This document shows, piece after piece, positions 8,857 to 18,277 of a DNA stretch of 64,000 bases (position 1 is its first letter; every line of letters begins with the position of its first letter). The stretch is from an uncultured Eggerthellaceae bacterium (GTDB taxonomy: Bacteria > Actinomycetota > Coriobacteriia > Coriobacteriales > Eggerthellaceae). The DNA is taken from NCBI GenBank assembly GCA_947632575.1, contig CANRPV010000001.1, positions 1 to 64,000 on the forward strand, read 5' to 3'. Below the pieces are notes generated by a model that ran no database searches, was not told where the DNA came from, and worked only from the letters and a program-made list of their open reading frames with translations. Both the position numbers and the translations under genes were made by a program.

Positions 8857-9666
8857 ATGGAAGTCTTTTTCAACACCCTCAATGACATCATTCATGCGGA
8901 CTGGTTTCTCGAGGCCGTGGCTGCTGCTATCATCCTCGCTCTCACCGGACTGCTCGCAAAAGTCTGCGTCAAGCTCTTCCATCGCTATGTTTCGCGCAGC
9001 CAGTCGGTGCTGCCTCAAAGCTCCATCTTCGTCAACGTAATTCGGGTAAGCATCTGGTTGGTGGGCATCGGCATAGTGCTCGCCTTCTGCTTTGACGTCA
9101 ATGTCAGTGCGATTATCACCGCTTTGGGCGTCGGTGGTATCGCGGTTTCCTTGGGTTTTCAGGATACGATTTCAAATCTTATCGGCGGTCTTCAGATCAG
9201 CCTTTCGAAAGTGGTGAAACCGGGAGACCATATCAAGATGGGTCCCAACGGGGTAAGCGGTGTTGTAAGGGATGTAACCTGGCGTTATACCACTGTCGAT
9301 GATGCCGCAGGTCAGCGCATCATCATCCCGAACTCAACGATGAACACCACGGCGGTGGTGCATATGGCTCCTTTGACGGCGGTGTCGGTGCCTTTTGTGG
9401 CCACCGTGGAAGGTAATGAGCTCAACGAAACAGCTTCCGCTATTGAAAAGGCGGTGGCTACCGCCGTAAGTTCCGTCAATAAGTTGGTCAAAGATCCGCA
9501 GGTATTTTTCTCCGAGGTCACCGATTTCGGGTTTAAAGGATCGGTAAGTTTCACTATCGAAGACAGCTCTAAACTGGGGGCGGTTAAGGATGCCGCCGTG
9601 CGAGCAATTGCTCCTTACGTGCATGAAGAGAGAACAGAGCTCGTAGCGACTCCCTCAAAAAGTTAA
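8857..9666 (+). CDS. small-conductance mechanosensitive channel (MscS family)
   Basis: A 269-residue inner-membrane channel that opens when membrane tension rises and lets solutes out after osmotic downshock. Three hydrophobic helices (about 12-35, 55-80, 85-110) are followed by the pore helix and MscS beta domain: GVGGIAVSLGFQDTISNLIGG, GDHIKMG, and RIIIPNSTMNT. ATG 8857 is preferred over the upstream GTG 8836, which would overlap nrdG. The length is close to E. coli MscS. No partner gene is seen; the Pst cluster begins about 100 bases downstream. Confidence 0.93.
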   Translation: MEVFFNTLNDIIHADWFLEAVAAAIILALTGLLAKVCVKLFHRYVSRSQSVLPQSSIFVNVIRVSIWLVGIGIVLAFCFDVNVSAIITALGVGGIAVSLGFQDTISNLIGGLQISLSKVVKPGDHIKMGPNGVSGVVRDVTWRYTTVDDAAGQRIIIPNSTMNTTAVVHMAPLTAVSVPFVATVEGNELNETASAIEKAVATAVSSVNKLVKDPQVFFSEVTDFGFKGSVSFTIEDSSKLGAVKDAAVRAIAPYVHEERTELVATPSKS

Positions 9667-9767
9667 GATATTTTACAAACCCTTGAGCAAAATAAAACTC
9701 GTTCTTGATTCTCAATTCCGATCATAGGGATCGACAGTTAAACCTCGATTTATGAAAGGGATTAGGA

Positions 9768-10658
9768 ATGAAAGCAGGACGAATAGGGAAGTTTGCTCTC
9801 GTAGGAGCGTTGGCATTGGGGATCTGTAGTCTTTGCGCCTGTGCAGCCAACACTTCTGAGACGGACGCCTCTGGCGATGACATCATCTCGGTCATTTCAC
9901 GCGAAGACGGATCAGGCACCCGAAGCGCCTTTATCGAACTTCTAGGTATCGAAAACAAGGATTCCAGCGGACAAAGCGTTGACGCAACGACTCCTGACGC
10001 AGTCATAACCAATTCAACTTCAGTCATGATGACGACGGTCGCAGGGGATCCTCTGGCAATCGGCTATATCTCACTAGGCTCACTTAATGACAACGTGAAA
10101 GCAGTGGAGGTAGATGGCGTAGCGGCCACGGCGGCGAATGTGAAAGATGGCAGCTACACCGTTTCCCGGCCGTTCAACATTGTCACAAATGGTACTGAAA
10201 ATGATGTGGTTCGTGACTTTATCAGCTTCGTTTTAAGCAATCAGGGTCAGGCTATCGTTGAGCAAGAGGGTTACATAGCCGTCGATGAAGGCGCTGGAAA
10301 CTACGAACCATCTGAGCTGAGCGGTACAGTTGTGGTAGCCGGTTCTTCTTCAGTGACACCGGTCATGGAGGTGCTTGCCGAAGCCTATGAGGGATTGAAC
10401 GGTGGCGTTGATATCCAGGTCAACCAGTCGGATTCCACCACCGGAATCAACAGCATCATTGACGGTACCGCCGATATCGGTATGGCTTCGCGCGAGTTAA
10501 AGAACTCAGAAATCGATAAAGGCCTCATAGGGACTGTAATCGCGCAAGATGGTATCGCTATTATCGTCAATCTGGACAACCCCGTTGAAAATCTAAGTAC
10601 CGCGCAGATTCGAGAAATCTATATGGGCGAAATAACTTATTGGGGAGATATCGATTAA
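9768..10658 (+). CDS. pstS: circularly permuted phosphate-binding lipoprotein (PstS-type)
   Basis: Surface lipoprotein that captures phosphate for the Pst importer. A lipoprotein signal ends SLCAC with the lipidated Cys25. The mature part is built from normal PstS segments in swapped order: residues about 37-180 carry SREDGSGTR, IGYISLGSL, VSRPFNIVT and SNQGQAIVEQEGYI, which normally form the C-terminal half; residues 186-296 carry VAGSSSVTPVME, DGTADIGMASRELK, AKDGIAI-like AQDGIAI and EIYMGEITYW, normally the N-terminal half. The protein ends where the canonical order would continue into SREDGSGTR. Ligand residues of both halves appear present. First gene of pstSCAB; RBS is AAAGGGATTAGGA. 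Confidence 0.93.
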   Translation: MKAGRIGKFALVGALALGICSLCACAANTSETDASGDDIISVISREDGSGTRSAFIELLGIENKDSSGQSVDATTPDAVITNSTSVMMTTVAGDPLAIGYISLGSLNDNVKAVEVDGVAATAANVKDGSYTVSRPFNIVTNGTENDVVRDFISFVLSNQGQAIVEQEGYIAVDEGAGNYEPSELSGTVVVAGSSSVTPVMEVLAEAYEGLNGGVDIQVNQSDSTTGINSIIDGTADIGMASRELKNSEIDKGLIGTVIAQDGIAIIVNLDNPVENLSTAQIREIYMGEITYWGDID

Positions 10659-10663
10659 GTAGT

Positions 10664-11518
10664 ATGTCCGCGAAGTTTAAAGAAAAGCTGGCCTCCGCTC
10701 TTTTTGGTTTCACAGCGGCTGTTTCCATTCTCGCGGTGGCACTCATCTGCCTGTTCCTCTTTCTTAATGGCGTCCCCGCGCTTGCCGATATTGGCTTGCC
10801 AGAGTTTCTCTTTGGTTCGACCTGGCAACCGAGTAGTGGCATTTACGGCATATTTCCCATGATCGTGGGTAGTATCTACGTTACGGCGGGCGCCATGATC
10901 GTTGGGGTGCCGACGGGACTCTTGACGGCTCTTTATCTTTCGCGCTTCGCGAACGCGAAGATAGCCCAGTTTCTCAAACCGGGTGTGGAGCTTTTGGCGG
11001 GTATTCCTTCGGTGGTCTACGGCTTTTTTGGCCTTATGATTATCGTCCCCTTTATTCGCACCTCCATGCCCGGCAATGGCTTTTCTTTGCTCGCAGCCTC
11101 TCTTCTGCTTGGCGTCATGATCCTTCCCACCGTAATCACGGTAGCTCAGAGTGCTCTCGATGCGGTGCCGCGAAGCTATTACGAAGGTGCTCTAGCGCTG
11201 GGAGCAGATCACGAACGATCCGTGCTACAGGTGGTGGTGCCGGCTGCGGTGTCAGGACTTATGGCTTCGGTCATTTTAGGAGTAGGGCGAGCTATTGGTG
11301 AGACCATGGCCGTGGTTATGGTAGCGGGTAATCAAGTGCAAATACCGACAAGCATATTCGAAGGTGTGAGGACTATGACCGCCAACATTGTGCTTGAGAT
11401 GGGTTATGCCGCTGATCTGCATAGAGGAGCGCTCATCGCCACGGGGGTCGTTCTATTTGTATTCATCTTGCTGATCACCTTGCTGCTCAATCTGATAAAG
11501 AGGCGCAGCGAGATTTAA
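10664..11518 (+). CDS. pstC: phosphate ABC transporter permease PstC
   Basis: A 284-residue inner-membrane permease of the high-affinity phosphate importer, with six hydrophobic helices. The EAA-like cytoplasmic loop is visible around SYYEGALALGADHERSVLQVVVP followed by GVGRAIGETMAVVMVAGN, the PstC signature. ATG 10664 lies five bases after the pstS stop; an upstream TTG at 10640 would overlap pstS and is less likely. It pairs with PstA and the ATPase PstB. Confidence 0.95.
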   Translation: MSAKFKEKLASALFGFTAAVSILAVALICLFLFLNGVPALADIGLPEFLFGSTWQPSSGIYGIFPMIVGSIYVTAGAMIVGVPTGLLTALYLSRFANAKIAQFLKPGVELLAGIPSVVYGFFGLMIIVPFIRTSMPGNGFSLLAASLLLGVMILPTVITVAQSALDAVPRSYYEGALALGADHERSVLQVVVPAAVSGLMASVILGVGRAIGETMAVVMVAGNQVQIPTSIFEGVRTMTANIVLEMGYAADLHRGALIATGVVLFVFILLITLLLNLIKRRSEI

Positions 11519-11524
11519 TGGAGG

Positions 11525-12406
11525 ATGGCTAAATTGGCTTTCAGCGACGCTCATGGAAGAAGGTTGAAAGCGGCGATTGTCCGTTGGGTTATTTACGGAG
11601 CTACGCTTCTTACGGTAGCGGTGTTGTTCGGTATTCTCGGTTACATTCTTTGTAATGGTGTACCCAATCTCACACCGGAGCTTTTTGCCTGGGAATACAC
11701 CACCGACAATGTCTCCCTGATGCCCGCTTTCATCAACACAATCCTTATCGCAGCTCTGGCCTTGACCATTGCTGTCCCCTTAGGGATTGGTGCGGCGATC
11801 TATCTGGTGGAATATGCGCGACGGGGTAATCGCTTCGTGATGGTGGTGAGAGCGGCTGCCGAGACGCTCCAAGGAATTCCCTCGATTATCTATGGGCTTT
11901 TTGGATTGCTCTTTTTCGTGACGGCTCTGGGATGGCGGCTTTCGCTCATGGCGGGTGCCTTTACGTTGGCGATCATGGTGCTTCCCGTAATCATGCGCAC
12001 GACCGAAGAGGCATTGTTGGCGGTACCAAACGCGTATCGTGAGGCGAGCTTCGGCCTTGGCGCCGGGCGCTTGCGCACAGTGTTTTGCTGCGTGCTGCCG
12101 ACAGCGATTCCCGGTATCGTCGGAGGTGTGATCCTCGCGTTAGGACGGTGCGTGGGGGAGGTCGCGGCGCTACTCTATACGGCGGGCTCTGTCGCCGAAG
12201 TACCGAATTTTCTCCAACAAGGATTCGCGGCTTTTTTTCAACCTACGCGTACCCTTGCGACGCATCTGTATGTACTCGCTAGTGAGGGACTTCATACACA
12301 AGAGACTTTCGCCACCGCCGTCGTGCTTTTAATCCTCGTGATTACGCTCAATCTCGGAGCCAACTTTTTTGCGAAAAAGCTGGGTGTTAAGAGAGAGGAT
12401 GGCTAA
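11525..12406 (+). CDS. pstA: phosphate ABC transporter permease PstA
   Basis: Second permease of the Pst importer, with six hydrophobic helices, the [19 protein letters not shown] block and the loop [22 protein letters not shown]. The first in-frame ATG (11525) directly abuts GGAGG (11520-11524), leaving no spacer. The TTG at 11534, nine bases after GGAGG, may be the true start and would remove three residues. The last eight bases overlap the pstB ATG. Length 293 residues, normal. Confidence 0.95.
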   Translation: MAKLAFSDAHGRRLKAAIVRWVIYGATLLTVAVLFGILGYILCNGVPNLTPELFAWEYTTDNVSLMPAFINTILIAALALTIAVPLGIGAAIYLVEYARRGNRFVMVVRAAAETLQGIPSIIYGLFGLLFFVTALGWRLSLMAGAFTLAIMVLPVIMRTTEEALLAVPNAYREASFGLGAGRLRTVFCCVLPTAIPGIVGGVILALGRCVGEVAALLYTAGSVAEVPNFLQQGFAAFFQPTRTLATHLYVLASEGLHTQETFATAVVLLILVITLNLGANFFAKKLGVKREDG

Positions 12407-13184
12407 GTTGGAATATCACTCGGAGCAAAAAGCATCACCTAAGATGAGCGTCAAGGATTTGAACCTCTATTACAAGGACTTTCAGGCACTAAAATCCGTA
12501 AACCTTGATTTTCCTGCTCATCAGGTGACCGCACTCATCGGTCCATCGGGTTGTGGTAAATCCACGTTGCTCAAGTGCCTTAATCGTATGAATGATCTGG
12601 TGGCGGGTTGTCAAATTACCGGGACGGTATTTTTGGATGGTCAAGATGCCTACAAAGAGGTAAACGTAAATGACCTTAGACGGCGGGTCGGCATGGTCTT
12701 TCAGCAACCCAATCCATTCCCCATGAGCATCTACGACAACATAGCATTCGGCCCTCGTACCCATGGTATTAAAAGCAGGTCTGATCTAGACGTCATCGTG
12801 GAGCAAAGCCTTCGATCAGCTGCTCTCTGGGACGAGTTGAAGGATCGACTGAAGAAGAATGCTTTGAGTCTTTCGGGAGGACAGCAACAAAGACTTTGCA
12901 TTGCGCGGGCTTTAGCCGTCAAGCCCGAAGTTTTGTTGATGGATGAATCTACGGCAGCACTGGATCCTATCTCTACAGCGAAGATCGAAGAGCTGGTAGG
13001 AGAGCTGAAGGATTCCTATACCATCATCATGGTGACCCATAATATGCTACAGGCGCGTCGTGTCTCGGACAGGACGGCGTTTTTTCTCCTCGGGGAAATG
13101 GTAGAGATGGGTCCTACTGAAATCCTGTTCTCCCGGCCTCGGGAAAAGCGCACCGCCAGTTATGTCTCAGGGGAATTTGGATAA
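12399..13184 (+). CDS. pstB: phosphate ABC transporter ATPase PstB
   Basis: Cytosolic ATPase powering phosphate import. It shows Walker [10 protein letters not shown], the Q-loop [15 protein letters not shown], signature [15 protein letters not shown], Walker B EVLLMDE and the switch histidine in VTHNM. The residues after Walker B read STAALDP, where PstB proteins usually have PCSALDP, a mild deviation. As in pstA, the ATG is glued to the purine-rich ribosome-binding site, and the in-frame TTG at 12408 is a better-spaced alternative. Length 261 residues. No phoU follows; instead regulators come next. Confidence 0.96.
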   Translation: MAKLEYHSEQKASPKMSVKDLNLYYKDFQALKSVNLDFPAHQVTALIGPSGCGKSTLLKCLNRMNDLVAGCQITGTVFLDGQDAYKEVNVNDLRRRVGMVFQQPNPFPMSIYDNIAFGPRTHGIKSRSDLDVIVEQSLRSAALWDELKDRLKKNALSLSGGQQQRLCIARALAVKPEVLLMDESTAALDPISTAKIEELVGELKDSYTIIMVTHNMLQARRVSDRTAFFLLGEMVEMGPTEILFSRPREKRTASYVSGEFG

Positions 13185-13232
13185 AATGATCCAGATGGGA
13201 AATGGCGTCGGAGCCGTTTAAAGGGGAGTCCT

Positions 13233-13922
13233 TTGATCTATTACGTCGAAGACGATATCAACATTCGCGAACTTACGCTCTATGCCCTCAAACAGGCGGG
13301 CTATGAGGCGGAAGGTTTCGCCCACGCCACGCCGTTTTTCGAGGCCTGCGCGAAGGTCAAGCCGGATCTGATCTTGCTCGATATCATGCTGCCGGAGATC
13401 GATGGTATCCAAATCTTGAAGAAGCTGAGAGAAGATCTGACCACTCAATACATACCAGTCATGATGCTGACCGCTAAAGGGACCGAATATGATACGGTTC
13501 GTGGTCTTGACGCGGGAGCTGATGATTATCTAGCGAAGCCCTTTGGCATGATGGAGCTGATCTCGCGCGTGAACGCGTTGCTTCGCCGCGCACAAACTCC
13601 GGCTATCGCCCAGAAGGATTCTATAGAAGCGGGACCGGTGGAGATTTCCCTCGTGGCGCACACGGTGACGATCGGGGGAGTTCCGGTCGCTTTAACCTTA
13701 AAGGAATTCGATCTGCTTTCGATGCTCGTGGAAAACGAGGGACATGTGCTGACAAGAGCCCAGCTGCTTGAGGGCGTTTGGGATATCACCTATATCGGGG
13801 AGACGCGCACCGTGGACGTCCATATCCAAACTTTGCGGCAGAAGATGGAAAAAGCTCTGGAAGGAAGTGGCGCTCTCATAAACACCGTGCGCGGTGTCGG
13901 CTATAGCTTTTCGCGAGAATAG
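13233..13922 (+). CDS. OmpR/PhoB-family response regulator
   Basis: DNA-binding response regulator, 229 residues. The receiver domain (1-115) has the acidic pocket (EDD), phospho-acceptor Asp in LLDIMLPEIDG, Thr in MLTAKG and Lys in LAKPF. The C-terminal winged helix (about 130-229) ends VRGVGYSF, typical of the family. It starts with TTG 13233 after AAGGGGAG (13221-13228); no ATG is available. Its place between pstB and a histidine kinase argues for a PhoB/PhoP-like role in phosphate control, which is inference from context. Confidence 0.93.
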   Translation: MIYYVEDDINIRELTLYALKQAGYEAEGFAHATPFFEACAKVKPDLILLDIMLPEIDGIQILKKLREDLTTQYIPVMMLTAKGTEYDTVRGLDAGADDYLAKPFGMMELISRVNALLRRAQTPAIAQKDSIEAGPVEISLVAHTVTIGGVPVALTLKEFDLLSMLVENEGHVLTRAQLLEGVWDITYIGETRTVDVHIQTLRQKMEKALEGSGALINTVRGVGYSFSRE

Positions 13923-13934
13923 CGTCGGTGGGCT

Positions 13935-15461
13935 ATGATCCTTGCAAGCGATAGAGAGATCGATAACGAAATGGCTGGAGATGCGGCTGTTGAGGCGGAG
14001 CGTCTCACATCGGTTGCCTCATCGGTTGCCGCGAAAAGTCTGATCCATGGTTCCGAGAAAAGCCTTTCCCGCACGATTTTTCTGCGGGTTCTGATTTTCA
14101 CCCTGCTGGTGGTTCTAATCATTTCACTGGCATTGACCAGCATCTATTACTTCAACTATGAGAACAACGCCGAGAAGGGCTTACAGTCGATAGCGCAAGA
14201 AGCTGCGATTGATCTCAGCGAACTGCCGGTCGATGGTTACGATGAGGTGCTTGCGGCTCAGTTTCCTGATCATGTGCGTTTCACCCTGATCGCCTCAGAT
14301 GGAACCGTTCTCTTCGATAGCAGCTTTGATGCCGTCGAGCTGGACAATCACAGTCTTCGCCCCGAATTTCAGGAGGCGCAGGCCCAGGGTGAGAGCACGG
14401 TCATACGCTATTCGGACACGCTTGCCACCGATACACTCTACGCGGCTGTGCGCCTAGATGATGGGGAAGTACTTCGCCTGTCCGAGACGCGAGAGTCGCT
14501 GTTTAGTTTTATGGCAAGTCTCACCGTTCCAATCGTGATCGCGATGCTGATCGCCGGCGCCATGGTGCTGGTGCTTTCGCGAATCATCACCACCCGGATC
14601 ATGAAGCCTATCGATGCCCTCGATTTCTCAGAGCCGCTTGAAAACGACATCTACGAGGAAATGACGCCGCTGCTTACCCGTATCGACACGCAGCAGCTTT
14701 TACTGAAACGCCAAAATGAGGAGTTAGCTCGTGCCGAGAGCCTCCGAAGGGATTTTTCTGCCAATGTTTCGCATGAGATGAAGACGCCTTTGCAGGTCAT
14801 CGCCGGCTACGCGGAGCTGATGCAAGGCGGACTTGTTCCGCCGGAGGATGTGCAACGATTCTCGGGGCTGATTTTTGACGAGTCCTTGGCGATGCGCTCC
14901 CTGATAGATGACGTGCTTCTCCTTTCCCGTCTTGACGAGTCGGCCTTTGAAGATGATGCAGCGGTACCGGTAGATCTTTATCAGTTGGCGCGTCAGGTGG
15001 CTGATCGTCTTGAGGCGGTTGCCGCCGCGAAGGAGGTTGCCGTCAGCGTGAAGGGCAGCTCAGCTCTGGTTAATGGTAACGAGGCTCTCCTTGAAACCAT
15101 GATCCATAACCTCGTGGAGAATGCCATCACCTATAATCGGGCTGAAGGTCAGGTGGAAGTTCTCGTGACAGCTGTCAGCCAAGAAGCGATTCTTCGGGTA
15201 AGTGATACCGGATCGGGTATTCCCGAAGACAAATACGACAAGGTGTTTGAGCGTTTTTACCGTCTTGAGCAAAGCCGTTCCAAGGAGACGGGTGGCACGG
15301 GGCTCGGTCTTGCCATCGTCAAACACGTGGTTTTCTATCATCACGGAGAAATTGAAGTGGAAAGTCAGCTTGGGGAGGGTACCGTCTTCACCGTTCATCT
15401 GCCCCTGCTTGAGATACAGCAAATAAGAACAAAAAAGGCCTGCTCCCAGTCAGAAGGATGA
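13935..15461 (+). CDS. sensor histidine kinase, PhoR-like by context
   Basis: A 508-residue membrane kinase. A hydrophobic helix at about 48-72 (VLIFTLLVVLIISLALTSIYY) is followed by an extracytoplasmic region (about 75-190), a second helix at about 195-217 (VPIVIAMLIAGAMVLVLS), and a HAMP-like linker. The phospho-acceptor region is ANVSHEMKTPLQVIAGY, and the ATP-binding domain has N-box HNLVENAITY, DTGSGIPEDKYDKVFERFYR and GTGLGLAIVKH. The 45-residue cytosolic N-terminus is unusually long, so an internal start (ATG 13971) is possible. It is the partner of the regulator 12 bases upstream. Confidence 0.93.
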   Translation: MILASDREIDNEMAGDAAVEAERLTSVASSVAAKSLIHGSEKSLSRTIFLRVLIFTLLVVLIISLALTSIYYFNYENNAEKGLQSIAQEAAIDLSELPVDGYDEVLAAQFPDHVRFTLIASDGTVLFDSSFDAVELDNHSLRPEFQEAQAQGESTVIRYSDTLATDTLYAAVRLDDGEVLRLSETRESLFSFMASLTVPIVIAMLIAGAMVLVLSRIITTRIMKPIDALDFSEPLENDIYEEMTPLLTRIDTQQLLLKRQNEELARAESLRRDFSANVSHEMKTPLQVIAGYAELMQGGLVPPEDVQRFSGLIFDESLAMRSLIDDVLLLSRLDESAFEDDAAVPVDLYQLARQVADRLEAVAAAKEVAVSVKGSSALVNGNEALLETMIHNLVENAITYNRAEGQVEVLVTAVSQEAILRVSDTGSGIPEDKYDKVFERFYRLEQSRSKETGGTGLGLAIVKHVVFYHHGEIEVESQLGEGTVFTVHLPLLEIQQIRTKKACSQSEG

Positions 15462-15481
15462 ACCCACCTCTAAAGGTGGGT
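15462..15481 (+). terminator. hairpin after the kinase gene
   Basis: A perfect 8-bp stem, ACCCACCT (15462-15469) with AGGTGGGT (15474-15481), around a CTAA loop. It begins one base after the kinase stop. No T-run follows directly, so it may be a Rho-assisted or weak terminator, or a relic of a mobile element, since hairpins of this type also occur at IS200/IS605 right ends. No transposase remains nearby. Confidence 0.4.
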
Positions 15482-15804
15482 GCTCTCAGCGGGCTTCCTA
15501 GCTTTCTTATCAACAGACAAGAATCCCTATTCCACCAGCAATCTTGAACTCCCTCATCGATAACCGTCGGTCCATCGCGTGTATGACGGGAGCAGTACCT
15601 TTATTGAAGTATAGGGTACTATAGCAAAAGAAAAAGTCTTGACTTAGTGCAGGGCGTTCTCTGTATTGCTTTCGTTGCTTTCAGCTACCTGATTGTCATT
15701 TTGAAGTTTGCTAATATGACTTTCAGGCCCATTGGAATCAGGCCCATTGAATTAAGCTCATCGCTATTGAGTCTATTGGAACTAAGTTCTGATGAGAAAA
15801 AGAA
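15482..15804. other. 323-base gap without a gene
   Basis: No credible reading frame on either strand. The gap holds a short inverted motif TATAG-GGTA-CTATA (about 15612-15625) and an imperfect repeat of CAGGCCCATTG with AATTAAG/AACTAAG-like ends (about 15725-15790). It separates the phosphate regulators from tRNA-Leu. Confidence 0.5.
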
Positions 15805-15891
15805 TGGTGCGGGTGAAAGGACTTGAACCTTCATGGGGTTACCCCCATACGGACCTGAACCGTACGCGTCTGCCAATTCCGCCACACCCGC
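15805..15891 (-). tRNA. tRNA-Leu (CAG anticodon)
   Basis: On the minus strand GCGGGTG (15885-15891) pairs with CACCCGC (15809-15815), with discriminator A and encoded CCA (15805-15807). The anticodon loop contains CAG, reading CTG. A long variable arm and the T-arm GGTTCAAGTCC are present. Confidence 0.95.
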
Positions 15892-16089
15892 ACAACATGC
15901 CGCCGCAAAAGCGACCATACGTCAAGCAAGCAGGATAAAGCTTGGTTTCGTTGAGCTTCTCAAAGCCTCAGCTCAACTGCCGCCGCTTGCTGAAAGTGGG
16001 AGTTATCATACCCCAGACGCAGGCCTTCCGCAAGCGCATTCCACAGGCGTCTTCGGCAGTCTTCGTTAAGTTCTCCCGACTGGGCCGCT

Positions 16090-16854
16090 CTAGATAAAGC
16101 CGTAATAATGGCGCTGAACCACCGCTTGGTAGACCCAGTTGATCAGCGTGATGAAATCGTAGACCGGAAGTCCGCAGGCCCTCTGAATATCGGCGGCATA
16201 GGGAGGTAGATCGCTACACTCCAGCAGGATCGCCCCAATCTCGGGATGATCCTTTTTTAGCTGCTGAGCCAAAGCGGCAAGATCTTTTGCCAGCGCCTGG
16301 TTGTCGAGCTCGGTTTTTCCCCAGCGGATAGGAGCGAAGCTTTCCATGTCGCCCACGTTTTGAACGACGATGCGCTTACTATCGCAACCCACGTGGGCAA
16401 GCAAGCCGTCGTTCACGCTTGGGCTGTCAGCAGCGAAAACTCCCACCTTTTGGTCAGATTTCAGGCCTAAAAGAATGGTGGGGAGTTGGGCCAAGCTCGT
16501 CATGAACACCGGAACGTCCACGGCGTTGGCCACATCTTCCTGGAAATGAGCAAAAAAGCCGCAGGCACCGACGATGGCACGTACACCTTCGGCCTCTAAG
16601 GATTTGGCGGCTTCTATAACGCCGGCCTCGATGGAAGGATCCCCGGCAAAGAGTTGCTCGATCTCGAAGGTGACTTTCTTGTAGAGGACGGGGAAGGAGA
16701 ACGTGGTCGCGTTTACCACATTACCGGGCATTTTTGGGTAGTCCAGTTCAATGGCGATTACGCCGATCGGAAATCCGGCGGTGTAACGTGGCACTTCCAC
16801 GGTGCTATGCAGATCGTGTCTTGTTTCAAAGGTGGGGTGGTTTTTGTCCATCAT
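16090..16854 (-). CDS. Asp/Glu/hydantoin racemase superfamily protein
   Basis: A 254-residue cytosolic protein of the cysteine-pair racemase fold. The two catalytic-type cysteines are visible in IVGACGFFAHFQ (about residue 96) and LLECSDLPPYA (about residue 210), with an N-terminal FPIGVIAIELDYP strand. Members racemise aspartate, glutamate or hydantoins, or act as maleate isomerases; the substrate cannot be assigned. AGAGGA lies four bases before the first of two adjacent ATGs. It lies about 200 bases downstream of an opine dehydrogenase on the same strand, suggesting a joint role in amino-acid modification. Confidence 0.8.
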   Translation of the reverse strand: MMDKNHPTFETRHDLHSTVEVPRYTAGFPIGVIAIELDYPKMPGNVVNATTFSFPVLYKKVTFEIEQLFAGDPSIEAGVIEAAKSLEAEGVRAIVGACGFFAHFQEDVANAVDVPVFMTSLAQLPTILLGLKSDQKVGVFAADSPSVNDGLLAHVGCDSKRIVVQNVGDMESFAPIRWGKTELDNQALAKDLAALAQQLKKDHPEIGAILLECSDLPPYAADIQRACGLPVYDFITLINWVYQAVVQRHYYGFI

Positions 16855-16987
16855 GTGGTCCTCTAAGATCTCTCAGCCATTAGGTTTCAGAATTGCTCAG
16901 GTTCGAGATTGTCAGATATTTCGAATCGTTAGTGACGGGTTCCAGATACTTCAGGTTCTTGGATTTGTTCACTTTCATGATACGTCA

Positions 16988-17024
16988 GCGGCCTGACAAA
17001 ACTTTGGAAGTCTCATCAGGCCGC
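16988..17024. other. inverted repeat between the two minus-strand genes
   Basis: GCGGCCTGA (16988-16996) is mirrored by TCAGGCCGC (17016-17024) around a 19-base loop. It lies between the opine dehydrogenase stop and the racemase start, reading on the minus strand. Without a T-run it is only a possible terminator or mRNA-processing hairpin. Confidence 0.4.
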
Positions 17025-17053
17025 CGTTGCGTGCAATCTTTGCCTCGGAGCGA

Positions 17054-18277
17054 TTAGCCGGCATACTCTCCGGTATGCAGATAGGTGAGCAATTGCTCGT
17101 CGGTGAGGTTTTCGATACCCAGATCAGCCAGTGTCATGCCCTGTGCGAAGTAATCGGTTTGGTTCATGACGCCCGCGAGCACGATCATCGAGTCAATAAC
17201 CGGGGTCTTGATGCCATAACGCTTGCCAAGCTCATGATAGATGTGGCAACCGACCGGGATGTCCTCGGTGATGTAGCGATTGCGGATGTCGAAGGGACCC
17301 GTGCCGAAACCGGTCGGCCACTGATCTTCGAAGGGAACGATGCACTCGTCACCCATGTACTCGGGACCGAGGATGCTCGTGCGGGACATGAAGTTCTTCT
17401 TGTCGAAGTCCTGCACATGAACGCCGATGGCCTTCGCCAGCTGTACTTCCTCCTGATAAAACGCATATTGCACCTCGGCGATGGAGGGGCAGTAGGCGTG
17501 GGAGTAGATGGAATAGGTGTAGTGGTCATTTCCGCCGTAGATGATGCCCCAGTTCTCCATGGTGCCGACGCCCAGCAGCGTACCGGGGCAGTGCAGTACG
17601 GGGTTGACGTTGGAGAAGCCGATGTCGAGAACCGTGTCGCCAGAGGTGGGACCATCACCTTGGGTGATGGAGTCGAAGCAGCCGAGCAGCTCAGAGCTTT
17701 GCAGGAATGCCTCTTGGTCGGTCATGGGCAGAGCAGCGCCGCGCAGGGTGATCGCGCGATAAACCAGCGATACGTCGGAGTCCATGACGCCACCCTCGGT
17801 CTCGACGCGAGCGCCGTAAGGAGCTGAGGACCAACCGCCGACGATGACCTTTTTGTCGCAACCGAGTTCGCGCATACGCTTGCGCAGACGCAGGCTGCCA
17901 TAGTTATCGGGGATGATGTGGATGATCATGCCGTCTTCCAGCACGGGGATGAGCTGCTCGAAGAAGACGTCATGGGCGATTGAAGGCGTCGCGATGATGA
18001 TGAGCTTCGCGCCCTTGACCGCCTCTGCCACCGAGGTGGTGACCAGATCGAAATGACCGGTGCCCAGTCGATGGAAACCGTATTTATTCTTCGGCGTTCC
18101 CGTAAGGGTAATGCCGGTTTTGTCCAGATCGCGCAGCGTCTTTGACGCGAACGGCTCAAGGTCGCAAATGCGAACGCTGTTGCCTGCCAACGCGCAGTCC
18201 GCGCCGCATGCCTTACCGACTGCGCCGCCGCCGAGAATGGCAACAGGCGAATCTTTCAAATCATCGAGAGTAAACAT
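17054..18277 (-). CDS. NAD/NADP octopine/nopaline dehydrogenase family protein
   Basis: A 407-residue opine-dehydrogenase-like enzyme: such enzymes reductively join an amino acid to a 2-oxo acid, or split the product. The N-terminal Rossmann fold shows VAILGGGAVGKACGADCALAG. The C-terminal helical domain has the conserved catalytic stretch NVNPVLHCPGTLLG (about residue 220), with the histidine expected for octopine dehydrogenases. Length fits the family. Neighbours are the racemase downstream and a divergent MetQ-like lipoprotein, so a role in handling an opine or N-carboxyalkyl amino acid is a reasonable guess. No nicotianamine-synthase-like partner of the metallophore pathways is seen. Confidence 0.83.
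   Translation of the reverse strand: MFTLDDLKDSPVAILGGGAVGKACGADCALAGNSVRICDLEPFASKTLRDLDKTGITLTGTPKNKYGFHRLGTGHFDLVTTSVAEAVKGAKLIIIATPSIAHDVFFEQLIPVLEDGMIIHIIPDNYGSLRLRKRMRELGCDKKVIVGGWSSAPYGARVETEGGVMDSDVSLVYRAITLRGAALPMTDQEAFLQSSELLGCFDSITQGDGPTSGDTVLDIGFSNVNPVLHCPGTLLGVGTMENWGIIYGGNDHYTYSIYSHAYCPSIAEVQYAFYQEEVQLAKAIGVHVQDFDKKNFMSRTSILGPEYMGDECIVPFEDQWPTGFGTGPFDIRNRYITEDIPVGCHIYHELGKRYGIKTPVIDSMIVLAGVMNQTDYFAQGMTLADLGIENLTDEQLLTYLHTGEYAG

Noticed and set aside
9768..10658. Truncated or frameshifted PstS
   Set aside because: Both halves are complete, in one frame, with a proper signal peptide, and followed normally by pstC; permutation explains the order better than truncation.
15462..15481. 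IS200/IS605 element end
   Set aside because: Only one hairpin is seen, with no tnpA, tnpB or second end nearby.
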